From positions 1 to 6,422 of the forward strand of contig CAKZKV010000185.1 in assembly GCA_937124505.1 (NCBI GenBank): 6,422 bases of DNA, in the 5' to 3' direction. Numbering within the stretch: the stretch's first letter is position 1; every line of letters starts with the position of its first letter. Shown piece by piece: positions 1 to 5,595 of the stretch. Under the pieces are notes generated by a model. That model was not told where the DNA came from, did not search any database, and worked only from the letters and a program-made list of their open reading frames with translations. The translations under genes were made by a program, and so were the position numbers. The stretch comes from an uncultured Alphaproteobacteria bacterium (GTDB lineage Bacteria; Pseudomonadota; Alphaproteobacteria; Micavibrionales; Micavibrionaceae).

Positions 1-1
1 C

Positions 2-721
2 ATCCTCGGTTTCTTTGTCTGGGCGATCATCGGGATGGGCGCAGAAGGATTGAAAGATGTGCGCAGTGAGGCTTCCCGCGGGGTGGCGCGCCTGATTGTC
101 AATCTGGAAGATAAAGCGCAGGAAATTGCCGCTGCCGGACGCGACATCGTCTTTTCTGCACCGGTTATTACCACCCCGGATTCATCCCCTACAAAAATTT
201 GTGATGACTCGTATGTCCGTCTGGAAGTGCGCAGTACCGATCCGTCAGTACTGGAGGAAGCAAGGGCATTTATTGAAACACAGGCCGCAGAGCTGGCCGT
301 TGGGTATAATCTGACTCTTGATGATGGCACCTTTAACGTCGTGCTCAGTCCGTCCGTTCCTGAACTGTCTGAAAAGATGGTTTCACATCTGGAACGCAGC
401 GCGATGGAATTGCAAATTTCGACGATGAGGTTGCCGTCCGGGGCCGGGCATGACGCTGCAAACATGGCGCTGAGCGGGGTCGATACCAGTATGTATTTTG
501 TCCCGCATAACGGACTGAGTCACAGACCGGATGAAGATATGGTTCTGAATAAAGGGGATGACCCGTTCGATATTTCTTCTCCTTTTGCAAATGCTGTACG
601 TGCCATGCACCATGCCACGAAAACTTATGATCCGGGGGTGATTCCGGAGTCTCATAAAGGACAAAGCTTTGTGGACGCCATTCAGGAACGCGGCGCGCAA
701 GAACTGACGTTTGATGTTTAA
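2..721 (+). CDS. M20-family metal hydrolase (hydantoinase/carbamoylase-like), C-terminal part
   Basis: The reading frame is open from the first bases, so the gene starts upstream and only about 239 C-terminal residues are present, of a family usually near 400-430. The visible part matches the lid/dimerisation domain and returning catalytic domain of zinc-dependent N-carbamoyl-amino-acid hydrolase/allantoate amidohydrolase proteins. A lid strand and helix come first (about residues 1-50), then the YVRLEVRSTDP strand (about 73-83), the family signature SGAGHDA (about 147-153) and GLSHRPDED (about 171-179), whose His is the expected C-terminal metal ligand. Such enzymes hydrolyse carbamoyl or amide bonds in the cytoplasm, but the substrate cannot be named. 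The lid motif HAGTTPM usual in the family is replaced by GAEGLK-like sequence, and the C-terminal tail after the SH motif is long and unusual. The stop overlaps that of convergent rdgB. The internal ATG at 35 lies inside the lid domain and is not a credible start. Confidence 0.75.
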   Translation: MLGFFVWAIIGMGAEGLKDVRSEASRGVARLIVNLEDKAQEIAAAGRDIVFSAPVITTPDSSPTKICDDSYVRLEVRSTDPSVLEEARAFIETQAAELAVGYNLTLDDGTFNVVLSPSVPELSEKMVSHLERSAMELQISTMRLPSGAGHDAANMALSGVDTSMYFVPHNGLSHRPDEDMVLNKGDDPFDISSPFANAVRAMHHATKTYDPGVIPESHKGQSFVDAIQERGAQELTFDV

Positions 722-1290
722 AGCGCCTCTAAGAATCTGGCTAAAGCCTTTGAACGGTGGGAGAGTTTGTTTTTTTCCTCCTTGCTCATTTCGGCAAATG
801 TACGTGTGTGGCCAAGGGGTTGGAAAACCGGGTCATACCCAAATCCGCCGTCACCGCGTGGCGGCCAGACAATCTCCCCGTCGCAGCGCCCTTCAAAGAC
901 ACGTACACCTTCTGCCGGGTCGTATAAAACAAGAACGGTGACAAAATAAGCCGTGCGGTCGTCCCGCCCGTTAAGTCCGTCCTGAATACGTTGCATGGCG
1001 GAGTTAAAATCTTTTTCGGGCCCGGCCCAGCGGGCGGAGTGAATGCCGGGTTGATTCTGCAGGGCACGGACGCACAGGCCGCTGTCATCTGCCAGGGCCG
1101 GTAATCCTGTGGCCTGAGAGGCGGCCTCGGCCTTGATCCGGGCGTTGTCAGTAAAAGTCTCGCCGTCTTCGACAGGTTCCGGCAGGTCAAATTCCGCTGC
1201 GGACACCACGTCGATGCCCTTCGGGGACAGCATTTCCCGGAACTCTCTGAGTTTTCCCGGATTATGTGTGGCGATGAGTAACTTTTTCAT
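718..1290 (-). CDS. rdgB: Non-canonical purine NTP pyrophosphatase (RdgB/HAM1 family)
   Basis: This cytoplasmic enzyme hydrolyses dITP, ITP and XTP to the monophosphate and pyrophosphate, keeping deaminated purines out of DNA and RNA. The 190 residues are full length for the family. The N-terminal nucleotide-binding motif THNPGK (8-13) is followed by EDGETFTDNA (42-50), where E43 is the conserved metal-site acid, then LADDSGL (67-72) with the catalytic Asp, PGIHSARWAG (81-90), GDGGFGYDPVF (147-156) and KNKLSHRSKAL (173-183), which contacts the base and phosphate. The start MKKLLIATHN fits the family exactly. Only a weak GGGA lies about 11 nt upstream as a ribosome site. The gene is divergent from ssb, both serving genome maintenance, and its stop shares TTAA with the convergent hydrolase gene. 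Identification is secure. Confidence 0.96.
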   Translation of the reverse strand: MKKLLIATHNPGKLREFREMLSPKGIDVVSAAEFDLPEPVEDGETFTDNARIKAEAASQATGLPALADDSGLCVRALQNQPGIHSARWAGPEKDFNSAMQRIQDGLNGRDDRTAYFVTVLVLYDPAEGVRVFEGRCDGEIVWPPRGDGGFGYDPVFQPLGHTRTFAEMSKEEKNKLSHRSKALARFLEAL

Positions 1291-1352
1291 TTATCTGCGT
1301 CCCGATTTCGTTATAGTAAAGCCATTATCATAGAATCGTGAGGAGAAAAAGC
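1291..1352. promoter_or_regulatory. Divergent rdgB/ssb promoter interval
   Basis: These 62 nt separate the start codons of rdgB (minus) and ssb (plus), so both promoters must lie here or reach into the coding regions. A TATAGT at 1312-1317 is a possible ssb -10, with only a poor TTTATC -35 at 1290-1295. Read on the minus strand, the overlapping TATAAC (1310-1315) could serve rdgB. Neither has a good -35, so the exact promoters are uncertain. No alphaproteobacterial SOS box (GAAC-N7-GAAC or inverted GTTC forms) is seen. Confidence 0.35.
1341..1345 (+). promoter_or_regulatory. Shine-Dalgarno of ssb
   Basis: AGGAG sits 7 nt before the ATG at 1353. It decides the start of ssb: a GTG at 1338 in the same frame lies upstream of this site and has no ribosome site of its own. 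Confidence 0.8.
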
Positions 1353-1829
1353 ATGGCCGGCAGCGTCAATAAAGTTATTTTAGTTGGAAATCTGGGGGCG
1401 GACCCTGAAATCCGTGCGACACAACAGGGAAGCAAAATCGCCAACCTGTCCATTGCAACCTCTGAAAGCTGGAAAGACCGGAATACTGGTGAACGGCAGG
1501 AGCGCACCCAATGGCACCGCGTGGTCATCTTTACCGAACCTCTGGCCAATTTGTGCGAGCAATACCTGAAGAAAGGCTCAAAAGTTTACGTGGAAGGTCA
1601 ACTGGAAACCAGAAAATGGCAGGACCAGTCCGGTCAGGACCGTTATTCCACGGAAGTTGTTTTGCGCCCCTATCGCGGTGAACTGACATTCCTCGATGGA
1701 CGCAATGACAATGCGGGCGGCGGATATCAGGCCAGTGCGCCCAGCCAGAATTATGGTGGCGGGCAAGCCGCAGCGGCGGCCCCTGCAAACGCTCCGGTAG
1801 ATGACTTTGAAGACGAAATCCCCTTCTAG
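1353..1829 (+). CDS. ssb: Single-stranded DNA-binding protein SSB
   Basis: SSB coats single-stranded DNA during replication, repair and recombination and recruits partner proteins through its C-terminal tip. The 158-residue product has the bacterial layout: an OB fold at about 1-115 (starting [15 protein letters not shown]), with the DNA-stacking aromatics W40, W54, F60 and W89; a Gly/Ala/Gln-rich linker at about 118-148; and an acidic tip DFEDEIPF (151-158), equivalent to the DDDIPF tip of Escherichia coli. The ATG at 1353 has AGGAG at the right spacing; the in-frame GTG at 1338 would add five residues not seen in the family. The last 29 nt, encoding the tip, overlap the start of the following transporter gene in another frame, so the two are probably co-transcribed and translationally coupled. 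Confidence 0.97.
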   Translation: MAGSVNKVILVGNLGADPEIRATQQGSKIANLSIATSESWKDRNTGERQERTQWHRVVIFTEPLANLCEQYLKKGSKVYVEGQLETRKWQDQSGQDRYSTEVVLRPYRGELTFLDGRNDNAGGGYQASAPSQNYGGGQAAAAAPANAPVDDFEDEIPF

Positions 1830-3093
1830 ACCATCCGGTTTAAGTAAAGAGACTGTTTCCTGGTGCCTGTACGACTGGGCGAACACGGCCTTTGGGACGG
1901 TCATCATCACATTTATTTACAGCGTGTATTTCGCGCGCGGCATTGTCGGGGACGAAACCCAAGGCGCTGCGCTGTGGAGTTATGCCATCGGCTTTTCCGG
2001 CCTGCTGATTGCGCTGCTCAGTCCTGTTTTCGGGGCGATTGCCGACCAGTCCGGCAGGCGGAAGCCGTGGATTTTGTTTTTTACTCTTTTATGCTGCGTC
2101 TTTACGGCGCTCCTGTGGTTTGGAACGCCCTCTGCCTCAACGTACCTGATCGTTTTGCTGTTGCTGTGTCTTGTGGTTGCGAATATCGGGCTGGAAATGG
2201 GAACGGTCTTCTATAATGCCATGTTGCCGCAAATCGCTGCGGGGAACAGGATGGGGCGTGTCTCCGGCATTGCCTGGGCGATGGGATATTTTGGCGGGCT
2301 GGCCTGCCTTATCACGGCGTTGTTTGGCATTGTCGGCCTGGGGGAGATCAGGCCTCTGATCAGTTTACCGCAGGAAAATTCCGAACATCTCCGCGCTGTT
2401 GCGCCGTTGACGGCATTGTGGCTGTTGTTATTCTCTTTACCGCTTTTCTTTTTTGTGTCGGAAAAAGAGCGGGGTGATTTTTCTTACAAGGGGATCATCC
2501 GGCAGAGTTTCCGGACGTTGGGGCAAACCATCCTGTCTTTTAAGGAGAATAAAAATCTGGGGTTGTTTTTGATTGCCAGCGCTTTGTACCGGGATGGTCT
2601 GAATACCCTGTTTGCCGTGGGCGGCATTTATGCGGCGGGAGAATTTGGGATGGAGTTTGACGAAATCCTGATGTTTGCTATTGGTCTGAACGTCTCGGCA
2701 GGGCTGGGCGCGGCGGCATTTGCCTTTCTGGATGATCTGAAAGGGTCAAAACTGACGATCTCTCTGGCATTGCTGGGGTTGATCGGCCTTGGTATCGCGA
2801 TTTTACTGGTGGATGACAAGGCGACCTTTATGGTGCTGGCTTTGTTTCTGGGTATTTTTATGGGCCCGGCTCAGGCGGCAAGCCGGACACTGGCCGGACG
2901 TCTCGCCCCGGAAGGAATTATCACACAGACATACGGATTCTATGCCTTTACGGGAAAATCCATCGCCTTTACCGGGCCGCTGCTGTACGGGTTGATGACG
3001 GACCTCTTCGGTACGCAACAGGCCGGGATGGTCTCCATTATCGCCTTTTGGGCGGTGGGATTGTTTCTGTTGTCGTTTGTACGGGAAAAATAA
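1801..3093 (+). CDS. UMF1/Atg22-like MFS transporter
   Basis: The 430-residue inner-membrane protein has the hydrophobic pattern of a 12-helix major facilitator. Hallmarks of the UMF1 (Atg22-like) group are LYDWANTAF at 23-31 in the first helix, [12 protein letters not shown] at 78-89 between helices 2 and 3 (MFS motif A-like), YNAMLPQIA at 138-146, [14 protein letters not shown] at 153-166 and [16 protein letters not shown] at 355-370 in the second half. A cytoplasmic loop near 220-250 joins the two six-helix halves. Yeast Atg22 exports amino acids from the vacuole; the substrate of bacterial members is mostly unknown, so none is claimed. The ATG at 1801 lies within ssb, and the only other near start is a TTG at 1807, so overlap with ssb is unavoidable. 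There is no clear Shine-Dalgarno, which fits coupling to ssb translation. Confidence 0.9.
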   Translation: MTLKTKSPSRPSGLSKETVSWCLYDWANTAFGTVIITFIYSVYFARGIVGDETQGAALWSYAIGFSGLLIALLSPVFGAIADQSGRRKPWILFFTLLCCVFTALLWFGTPSASTYLIVLLLLCLVVANIGLEMGTVFYNAMLPQIAAGNRMGRVSGIAWAMGYFGGLACLITALFGIVGLGEIRPLISLPQENSEHLRAVAPLTALWLLLFSLPLFFFVSEKERGDFSYKGIIRQSFRTLGQTILSFKENKNLGLFLIASALYRDGLNTLFAVGGIYAAGEFGMEFDEILMFAIGLNVSAGLGAAAFAFLDDLKGSKLTISLALLGLIGLGIAILLVDDKATFMVLALFLGIFMGPAQAASRTLAGRLAPEGIITQTYGFYAFTGKSIAFTGPLLYGLMTDLFGTQQAGMVSIIAFWAVGLFLLSFVREK

Positions 3094-3113
3094 GTCAAAA
3101 CCTGATTTTCCTC

Positions 3114-3142
3114 TTGAATGTTATGTCCACTCAGTTCTATAG
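3114..3142 (+). promoter_or_regulatory. Candidate sigma-70 promoter for the 48-residue gene
   Basis: TTGAAT (3114-3119) and CTATAG (3137-3142) are separated by 17 nt, a good alphaproteobacterial housekeeping match. Initiation would fall near 3149-3150, leaving about a 30-nt leader before the ATG at 3180. It lies just after the transporter stop, so the small gene need not depend on read-through. Confidence 0.5.
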
Positions 3143-3179
3143 AGAAAAAAACAAACGTATTTTAAAAGGGTGTCAGAAC

Positions 3180-3326
3180 ATGAAATGGGGAATTATTTTA
3201 TACTTTGTCTTTATGGTGGTGTTGACGTCAATTTTGGCGGTTTCCACATCAGGGAAAGAAATGCAGGAGAGGCATGAGGTGCGGGGCAATACTATTCATG
3301 CCGAGCGGCTGTTTGTCTATTCCTGA
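3180..3326 (+). CDS. Small hypothetical membrane or secreted protein (48 aa)
   Basis: The 48-residue product starts MKWGIILYFVF and has a hydrophobic stretch at about 4-20, followed by a charged, His-containing tail ending RLFVYS. It could be a single-span membrane peptide, or a signal peptide cleaved near AVSTSG. AAAGGG at 3165-3170, about 9 nt before the ATG, is a fair ribosome site, and TTGAAT-N17-CTATAG lies upstream. The frame is open further upstream to 3048, but that extension lies inside the transporter gene and has no support. No family is recognised. Its own promoter and ribosome site are the main reasons for calling it; short length keeps confidence moderate. Confidence 0.5.
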   Translation: MKWGIILYFVFMVVLTSILAVSTSGKEMQERHEVRGNTIHAERLFVYS

Positions 3327-3356
3327 GAAAGTTGTCTTTCTTCAGATCGGTTTATT
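3323..3356 (+). terminator. Weak terminator-like hairpin
   Basis: CTGAGAAAG (3323-3331) can pair with CTTTCTTCAG (3336-3345) through one bulge and a TTGT loop. A T-rich stretch starts several bases later (about 3350-3361). The stem is AT-rich and the U-run is not adjacent, so this is a weak candidate. It overlaps the stop codon of the 48-residue gene. Confidence 0.3.
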
Positions 3357-3375
3357 TTCTTTCCTGATGGCAACA

Positions 3376-3384
3376 TGCTAAAAT
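3376..3384 (+). promoter_or_regulatory. Extended -10 promoter, probably leaderless
   Basis: TGCTAAAAT is an extended -10 (TG-N-TAAAAT) ending six bases before the ATG at 3391. Initiation 7 nt after the -10 would fall on the start codon itself, giving a leaderless mRNA. No good -35 is seen, as is common for extended -10 promoters, and there is no Shine-Dalgarno. The same arrangement precedes the amidase gene. Confidence 0.5.
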
Positions 3385-3390
3385 GTAACC

Positions 3391-4092
3391 ATGCGGATTT
3401 TATTCTCTTTTCGGATAAAATACCCCGCTTCTTGGGGCATTTGTCATTGCGAGAAGGCGAAGCCGACGAAGCAATCCAGTGACAGAAAGCAAAATTTTTG
3501 GATTGCCGCGCCGCTTTCAGCGGCTCGCAATGACGGAATACCCGGCTGCTTGCGGTGGGGTGGTTTATTTGCCGTCCTTGCTTTGATCATGCTTTCCTTG
3601 CCCTTGGCGTCTTATGCAGAGGAAAAGCAACAATGGGCCATTACAACGGATGCAGCGGCCAGCCGCCTTCGCGATCTTGATATTGTTGGCGTCAACCTGA
3701 GTATGAGTATCAAGGAAATTATAGAAGTAATGGAGGCGAGGAGATACTCTTCCTCCTGCGGCAATAGCAGTTGTTCCTTTCGTAAGAATAACGGGGCATA
3801 CAACGTCAAGATTGTATTTCCCCGCATGGGTGATCACAAATACCGTCCCGACGAGATTCATTACAGCTCAATGAGTTCCACCATGGTTTGCAGAAAAATC
3901 CTGAAAAATGTTTGTGGCGGTACGTTGAGCGCAAGTCCCTGCCGTACGCATCACGATATTATCTTTGCTTCTATCAAGCAAAAAGTACCGGATTCTGAGG
4001 GTTGGCGCTATGAATTAGGAGTAGAACTGAATAACGGGCAAAAATCGTGTATCTTGCGGGCGGCACAAAACTGGACAGATCCGTCAAAATAA
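3391..4092 (+). CDS. Hypothetical exported six-cysteine protein, repeat in its 5' end
   Basis: I do not recognise the family. From the ATG the product is 233 residues. Residues 18-49 are encoded by a palindromic repeat (3443-3534). A clear signal peptide follows (about 55-76: hydrophobic core, then ASYA before EEKQ, cleavage after A76), pointing to export across the inner membrane. The mature part, about 157 residues, has IVGVNLSMSIKEIIEVMEAR (98-117), resembling the 'GV-LGMS-EV---L' motif of several small periplasmic domains, and six cysteines (123, 128, 167, 175, 184, 220) that could form disulfides. A signal peptide normally sits at the N-terminus, so an alternative start is the TTG at 3550, giving a conventional 23-residue signal and a 180-residue protein; that TTG lacks a good ribosome site, whereas the ATG has a leaderless-type promoter. 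The coding frame is secure, the start is not. Confidence 0.7.
   Translation: MRILFSFRIKYPASWGICHCEKAKPTKQSSDRKQNFWIAAPLSAARNDGIPGCLRWGGLFAVLALIMLSLPLASYAEEKQQWAITTDAAASRLRDLDIVGVNLSMSIKEIIEVMEARRYSSSCGNSSCSFRKNNGAYNVKIVFPRMGDHKYRPDEIHYSSMSSTMVCRKILKNVCGGTLSASPCRTHHDIIFASIKQKVPDSEGWRYELGVELNNGQKSCILRAAQNWTDPSK
3443..3534. repeat. Palindromic repeat, copy 1 (inside coding region)
   Basis: A 92-bp element is bounded by perfect 11-bp inverted repeats, GTCATTGCGAG (3443-3453) and CTCGCAATGAC (3524-3534). Inside these, GCAATCCA and TGGATTGC form a second inverted pair, so most of the element can fold into one long hairpin. Its halves match, in reverse complement, a second copy at 5596-5684. The end sequence resembles dispersed palindromic repeats known from many alphaproteobacteria. 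It lies in an open frame within the 5' part of a gene for an exported protein, next to the signal peptide. Confidence 0.85.
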
Positions 4093-4111
4093 GTGCGCCT
4101 TTTCCAGATTA

Positions 4112-4120
4112 TGCTAGACT
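4112..4120 (+). promoter_or_regulatory. Extended -10 promoter of the amidase, probably leaderless
   Basis: TGCTAGACT (TG-N-TAGACT) ends six bases before the ATG at 4127, the same distance as for the preceding gene. Transcription should begin at or next to the A of the start codon. No Shine-Dalgarno or convincing -35 is visible. Confidence 0.5.
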
Positions 4121-4126
4121 GAACGG

Positions 4127-4837
4127 ATGACGATTATTTTCAAGCCCTCTCCCAATTTTAATGAGCGGGTCGGGGGACAAACCCCCGGATATATCATTTT
4201 GCATTATACCGGCATGGAAACGGCAGAGATGGCGCTGGAGCGTCTTTGCTCTATGGACTCCCATGTCAGCGCGCATTTTACGATTGATGAGAACGGCACG
4301 ATTTATCAGCATGTCGAGTCGGACAAACGGGCCTGGCATGCGGGTGCGTCCTATTGGCGCGGCAACAAGGACATGAATTCAGCTTCTATCGGGATTGAAC
4401 TTGTCAATCCGGGGCATGAGTATGGATATCGGCCCTTTCCGGATATTCAGATATCGTCCCTGATCATCCTTATGAAAGAGGTGATGACGGACTATGCCAT
4501 TCATCCGCAAGACGTTCTGGCACATTCCGATATTGCGCCTGTGCGTAAGGAAGATCCCGGCGAATTGTTCCCATGGGCGAGGCTGGCGCAGGAAGGGTGT
4601 GCCGTCTGGCCGGAGCCGGGCGAACATGATTTTGACGAGGTGAAAAACTGGAGCCTGGATGATTATGTCGCAGCGGTACGGCGTTTTGGATATGACCCGG
4701 ATTGTGGGTATGAGTTCGTTCTACGGGCCTTTGAGCGTCATTTTGCGCCGGAACTGGTTCTTGGTACGTCCCTGGATGAAAAGCTGTCAAGAGCGCGTTT
4801 AGCTTGCCTTTTACGCACCTGTCATGTTATGGGTTAG
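4127..4837 (+). CDS. N-acetylmuramoyl-L-alanine amidase, AmpD/AmiD type
   Basis: Zinc amidases of this Amidase_2 family cut the bond between N-acetylmuramic acid and the L-alanine of the stem peptide in peptidoglycan turnover or recycling. The 236-residue product has the catalytic domain at about 1-155: YIILHYTGM with zinc ligand H26, WHAG (70-73), SIGIELVN with catalytic E91, LAHSDIAP with zinc ligand H133, and RKEDPGELFPW with K141 and zinc ligand D143. All key residues are present. The C-terminal part (about 172-212, DDYVAAVRRFGYDP...AFERHF) resembles the peptidoglycan-binding tail found in AmiD-like proteins. There is no signal peptide, so it would act in the cytoplasm like AmpD unless exported another way. 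The start follows the extended -10 directly. The last codons overlap the likely rnpB promoter, and rnpB starts 3 nt after the stop. Confidence 0.93.
   Translation: MTIIFKPSPNFNERVGGQTPGYIILHYTGMETAEMALERLCSMDSHVSAHFTIDENGTIYQHVESDKRAWHAGASYWRGNKDMNSASIGIELVNPGHEYGYRPFPDIQISSLIILMKEVMTDYAIHPQDVLAHSDIAPVRKEDPGELFPWARLAQEGCAVWPEPGEHDFDEVKNWSLDDYVAAVRRFGYDPDCGYEFVLRAFERHFAPELVLGTSLDEKLSRARLACLLRTCHVMG
4804..4832 (+). promoter_or_regulatory. Candidate rnpB promoter inside the amidase 3' end
   Basis: TTGCCT (4804-4809) and TTATGG (4827-4832) are exactly 17 nt apart. Initiation 7-9 nt after the -10 gives 4839-4841, which agrees with the first base of the P1 helix at 4841. The promoter therefore lies in the last codons of the amidase gene. 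The match to consensus is modest; the agreement with the RNA end is the stronger argument. Confidence 0.5.
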
Positions 4838-4840
4838 GAC

Positions 4841-5310
4841 AGAAATTCCGGAAAACTGGATGGCTGAAGTATTAATCGGCTCGGGGGCAGTGCCGCTTTA
4901 GCGGCAGCAGTTACCGAGCAAAATAAATACTTAGGAAAGTCCGGGCATCATGGAAACACGGCGCCGGGGAAATCCCGGACGGAGTAATCCGCTGGACAGG
5001 GCCACAGAGAAGAAACCGCCTATACAGAGATTTATTTCTGGCGTTTTTGGGTCACTTGAGGCAGCTTTGCTGCCGAAAGCAGTTGCAAAAATAATTAGGT
5101 AAGGCTGAAAAGGTGCGGTAAGAGCGCACCGCGTCTTTGGTAACAAAGATGGCATGGTAACCCCCGCCGGATGCAAGATCAAATAGGGACTGCGTATATT
5201 GCGTTTTCACAATGTGGTCCGGGTAGATTGCTTGACTCTTTTCGTAAGAAAAGCTGCAGATGAATAGCCGTCCTCGACAGAACCCGGCTTACAGGTTTTC
5301 CGGAATTTCT
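4841..5310 (+). ncRNA. rnpB: RNase P RNA, bacterial type A
   Basis: This is the catalytic RNA that removes 5' leaders from tRNA precursors together with protein RnpA. Conserved blocks appear in order: GGAAAGTCCGGGC (4934-4946, CR-I), AGGGCCACAGAGAAGAAACC (4998-5017), GGTGCGGTAAGAGCGCACCG (5112-5131), GCAAGATCAAATAGGG (5173-5188) and the 3' CR-V block from AGATGAATAGCCGTCC through ACAGAACCCGGCTTAC (5258-5292), which pairs with CR-I as P4. Ends were set by P1: 4841-4856 pairs perfectly over 16 bp with 5295-5310. P2 is AAGTATT (4867-4873) with AATACTT (4926-4932), enclosing P3 (GCTCGG/CCGAGC and TGCCGC/GCGGCA). At about 470 nt it is longer than the 377 nt of Escherichia coli, largely from a 76-nt P12 region (5021-5096) containing two hairpins. 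Confidence 0.96.
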
Positions 5311-5444
5311 TTTTTCTTTTTCCCTAAGGCGACAGAGACGGAAATCAGGTCTTTTTCAATCACGGTCTGATATTTTATAAACAGCAGTGTGCCGTATGAA
5401 AATCCCATGAACAGAGCCAGAATCGTACACAAAAACAAGGACAT
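5289..5444 (-). CDS. Small hypothetical membrane protein (51 aa), antisense to rnpB 3' end
   Basis: The 51-residue product starts MSLFLCTILALF and has one hydrophobic segment at about 2-24, then a polar segment and a basic tail with KKKK. A single-span membrane peptide is the most likely reading. The ATG (5442-5444 on the plus strand) is preceded by GGGG about 7 nt upstream and by a good promoter, TTCGAC-N17-TAATAA. The last 22 nt overlap rnpB in antisense: the lysine run is the complement of the terminator T-tract and the stop is the complement of TTA in the conserved CR-V block. No family is recognised. A longer reading from 5600 would start in the palindromic repeat and is not supported. 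Short length and dependence on RNA-constrained sequence keep confidence moderate. Confidence 0.42.
   Translation of the reverse strand: MSLFLCTILALFMGFSYGTLLFIKYQTVIEKDLISVSVALGKKKKEIPENL
5295..5321 (+). terminator. rnpB transcription end, U-run after P1
   Basis: The 3' strand of P1 ends at 5310 and runs directly into a T-rich tract, TTTTTTCTTTTT (5310-5321). The stable structure followed by U residues looks like an intrinsic terminator, although the pairing partner is the distant 5' end of the RNA. A short local CCGG/CCGG pairing just before the tract may also help. Confidence 0.55.
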
Positions 5445-5463
5445 TTTAGAACCCCACAAATAT

Positions 5464-5492
5464 TTATTATGGTTATATTTAATGATGTCGAA
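5464..5492 (-). promoter_or_regulatory. Candidate promoter of the 51-residue minus-strand gene
   Basis: Read on the minus strand, TTCGAC (5487-5492) and TAATAA (5464-5469) are separated by exactly 17 nt. Initiation would fall near 5457, about a dozen bases before the ATG and just ahead of the GGGG ribosome site. The transcript would run antisense into the rnpB 3' end. Confidence 0.45.
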
Positions 5493-5595
5493 TAGACATA
5501 ACACATAAATTTGCAAACCGCAACTGCTTTTTCTATAATATTTCTTTTTTAGGACGTATCGCGTCCTGTTTCTTGCCTTCCCACCCGTCAATTTC

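Noticed and set aside
2..34. N-terminal transmembrane helix in the first gene
   Set aside because: The hydrophobic residues before position 35 fit the lid-domain strand of M20 hydrolases, and the frame continues off the left edge.
1338..1352. GTG start for ssb five codons upstream
   Set aside because: The Shine-Dalgarno AGGAG lies downstream of this GTG and is correctly placed for the ATG at 1353, whose [13 protein letters not shown] start matches SSB proteins.
1291..1352. LexA/SOS box between rdgB and ssb
   Set aside because: ssb is SOS-regulated in some bacteria, but no GAAC-N7-GAAC or GTTC-type box is present here.
3048..3179. Extension of the 48-residue gene into the transporter gene
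   Set aside because: It overlaps the transporter 3' end out of frame and crosses the predicted promoter and leader; the ATG at 3180 has a ribosome site.
4379..4790. Minus-strand ORFs across the amidase gene
   Set aside because: They are shadows of a well-conserved amidase reading frame and have no recognisable domain.
4931..5182. Minus-strand ORF of 83 codons
   Set aside because: It is wholly antisense to the conserved core of rnpB, and its sequence is explained by RNA conservation.
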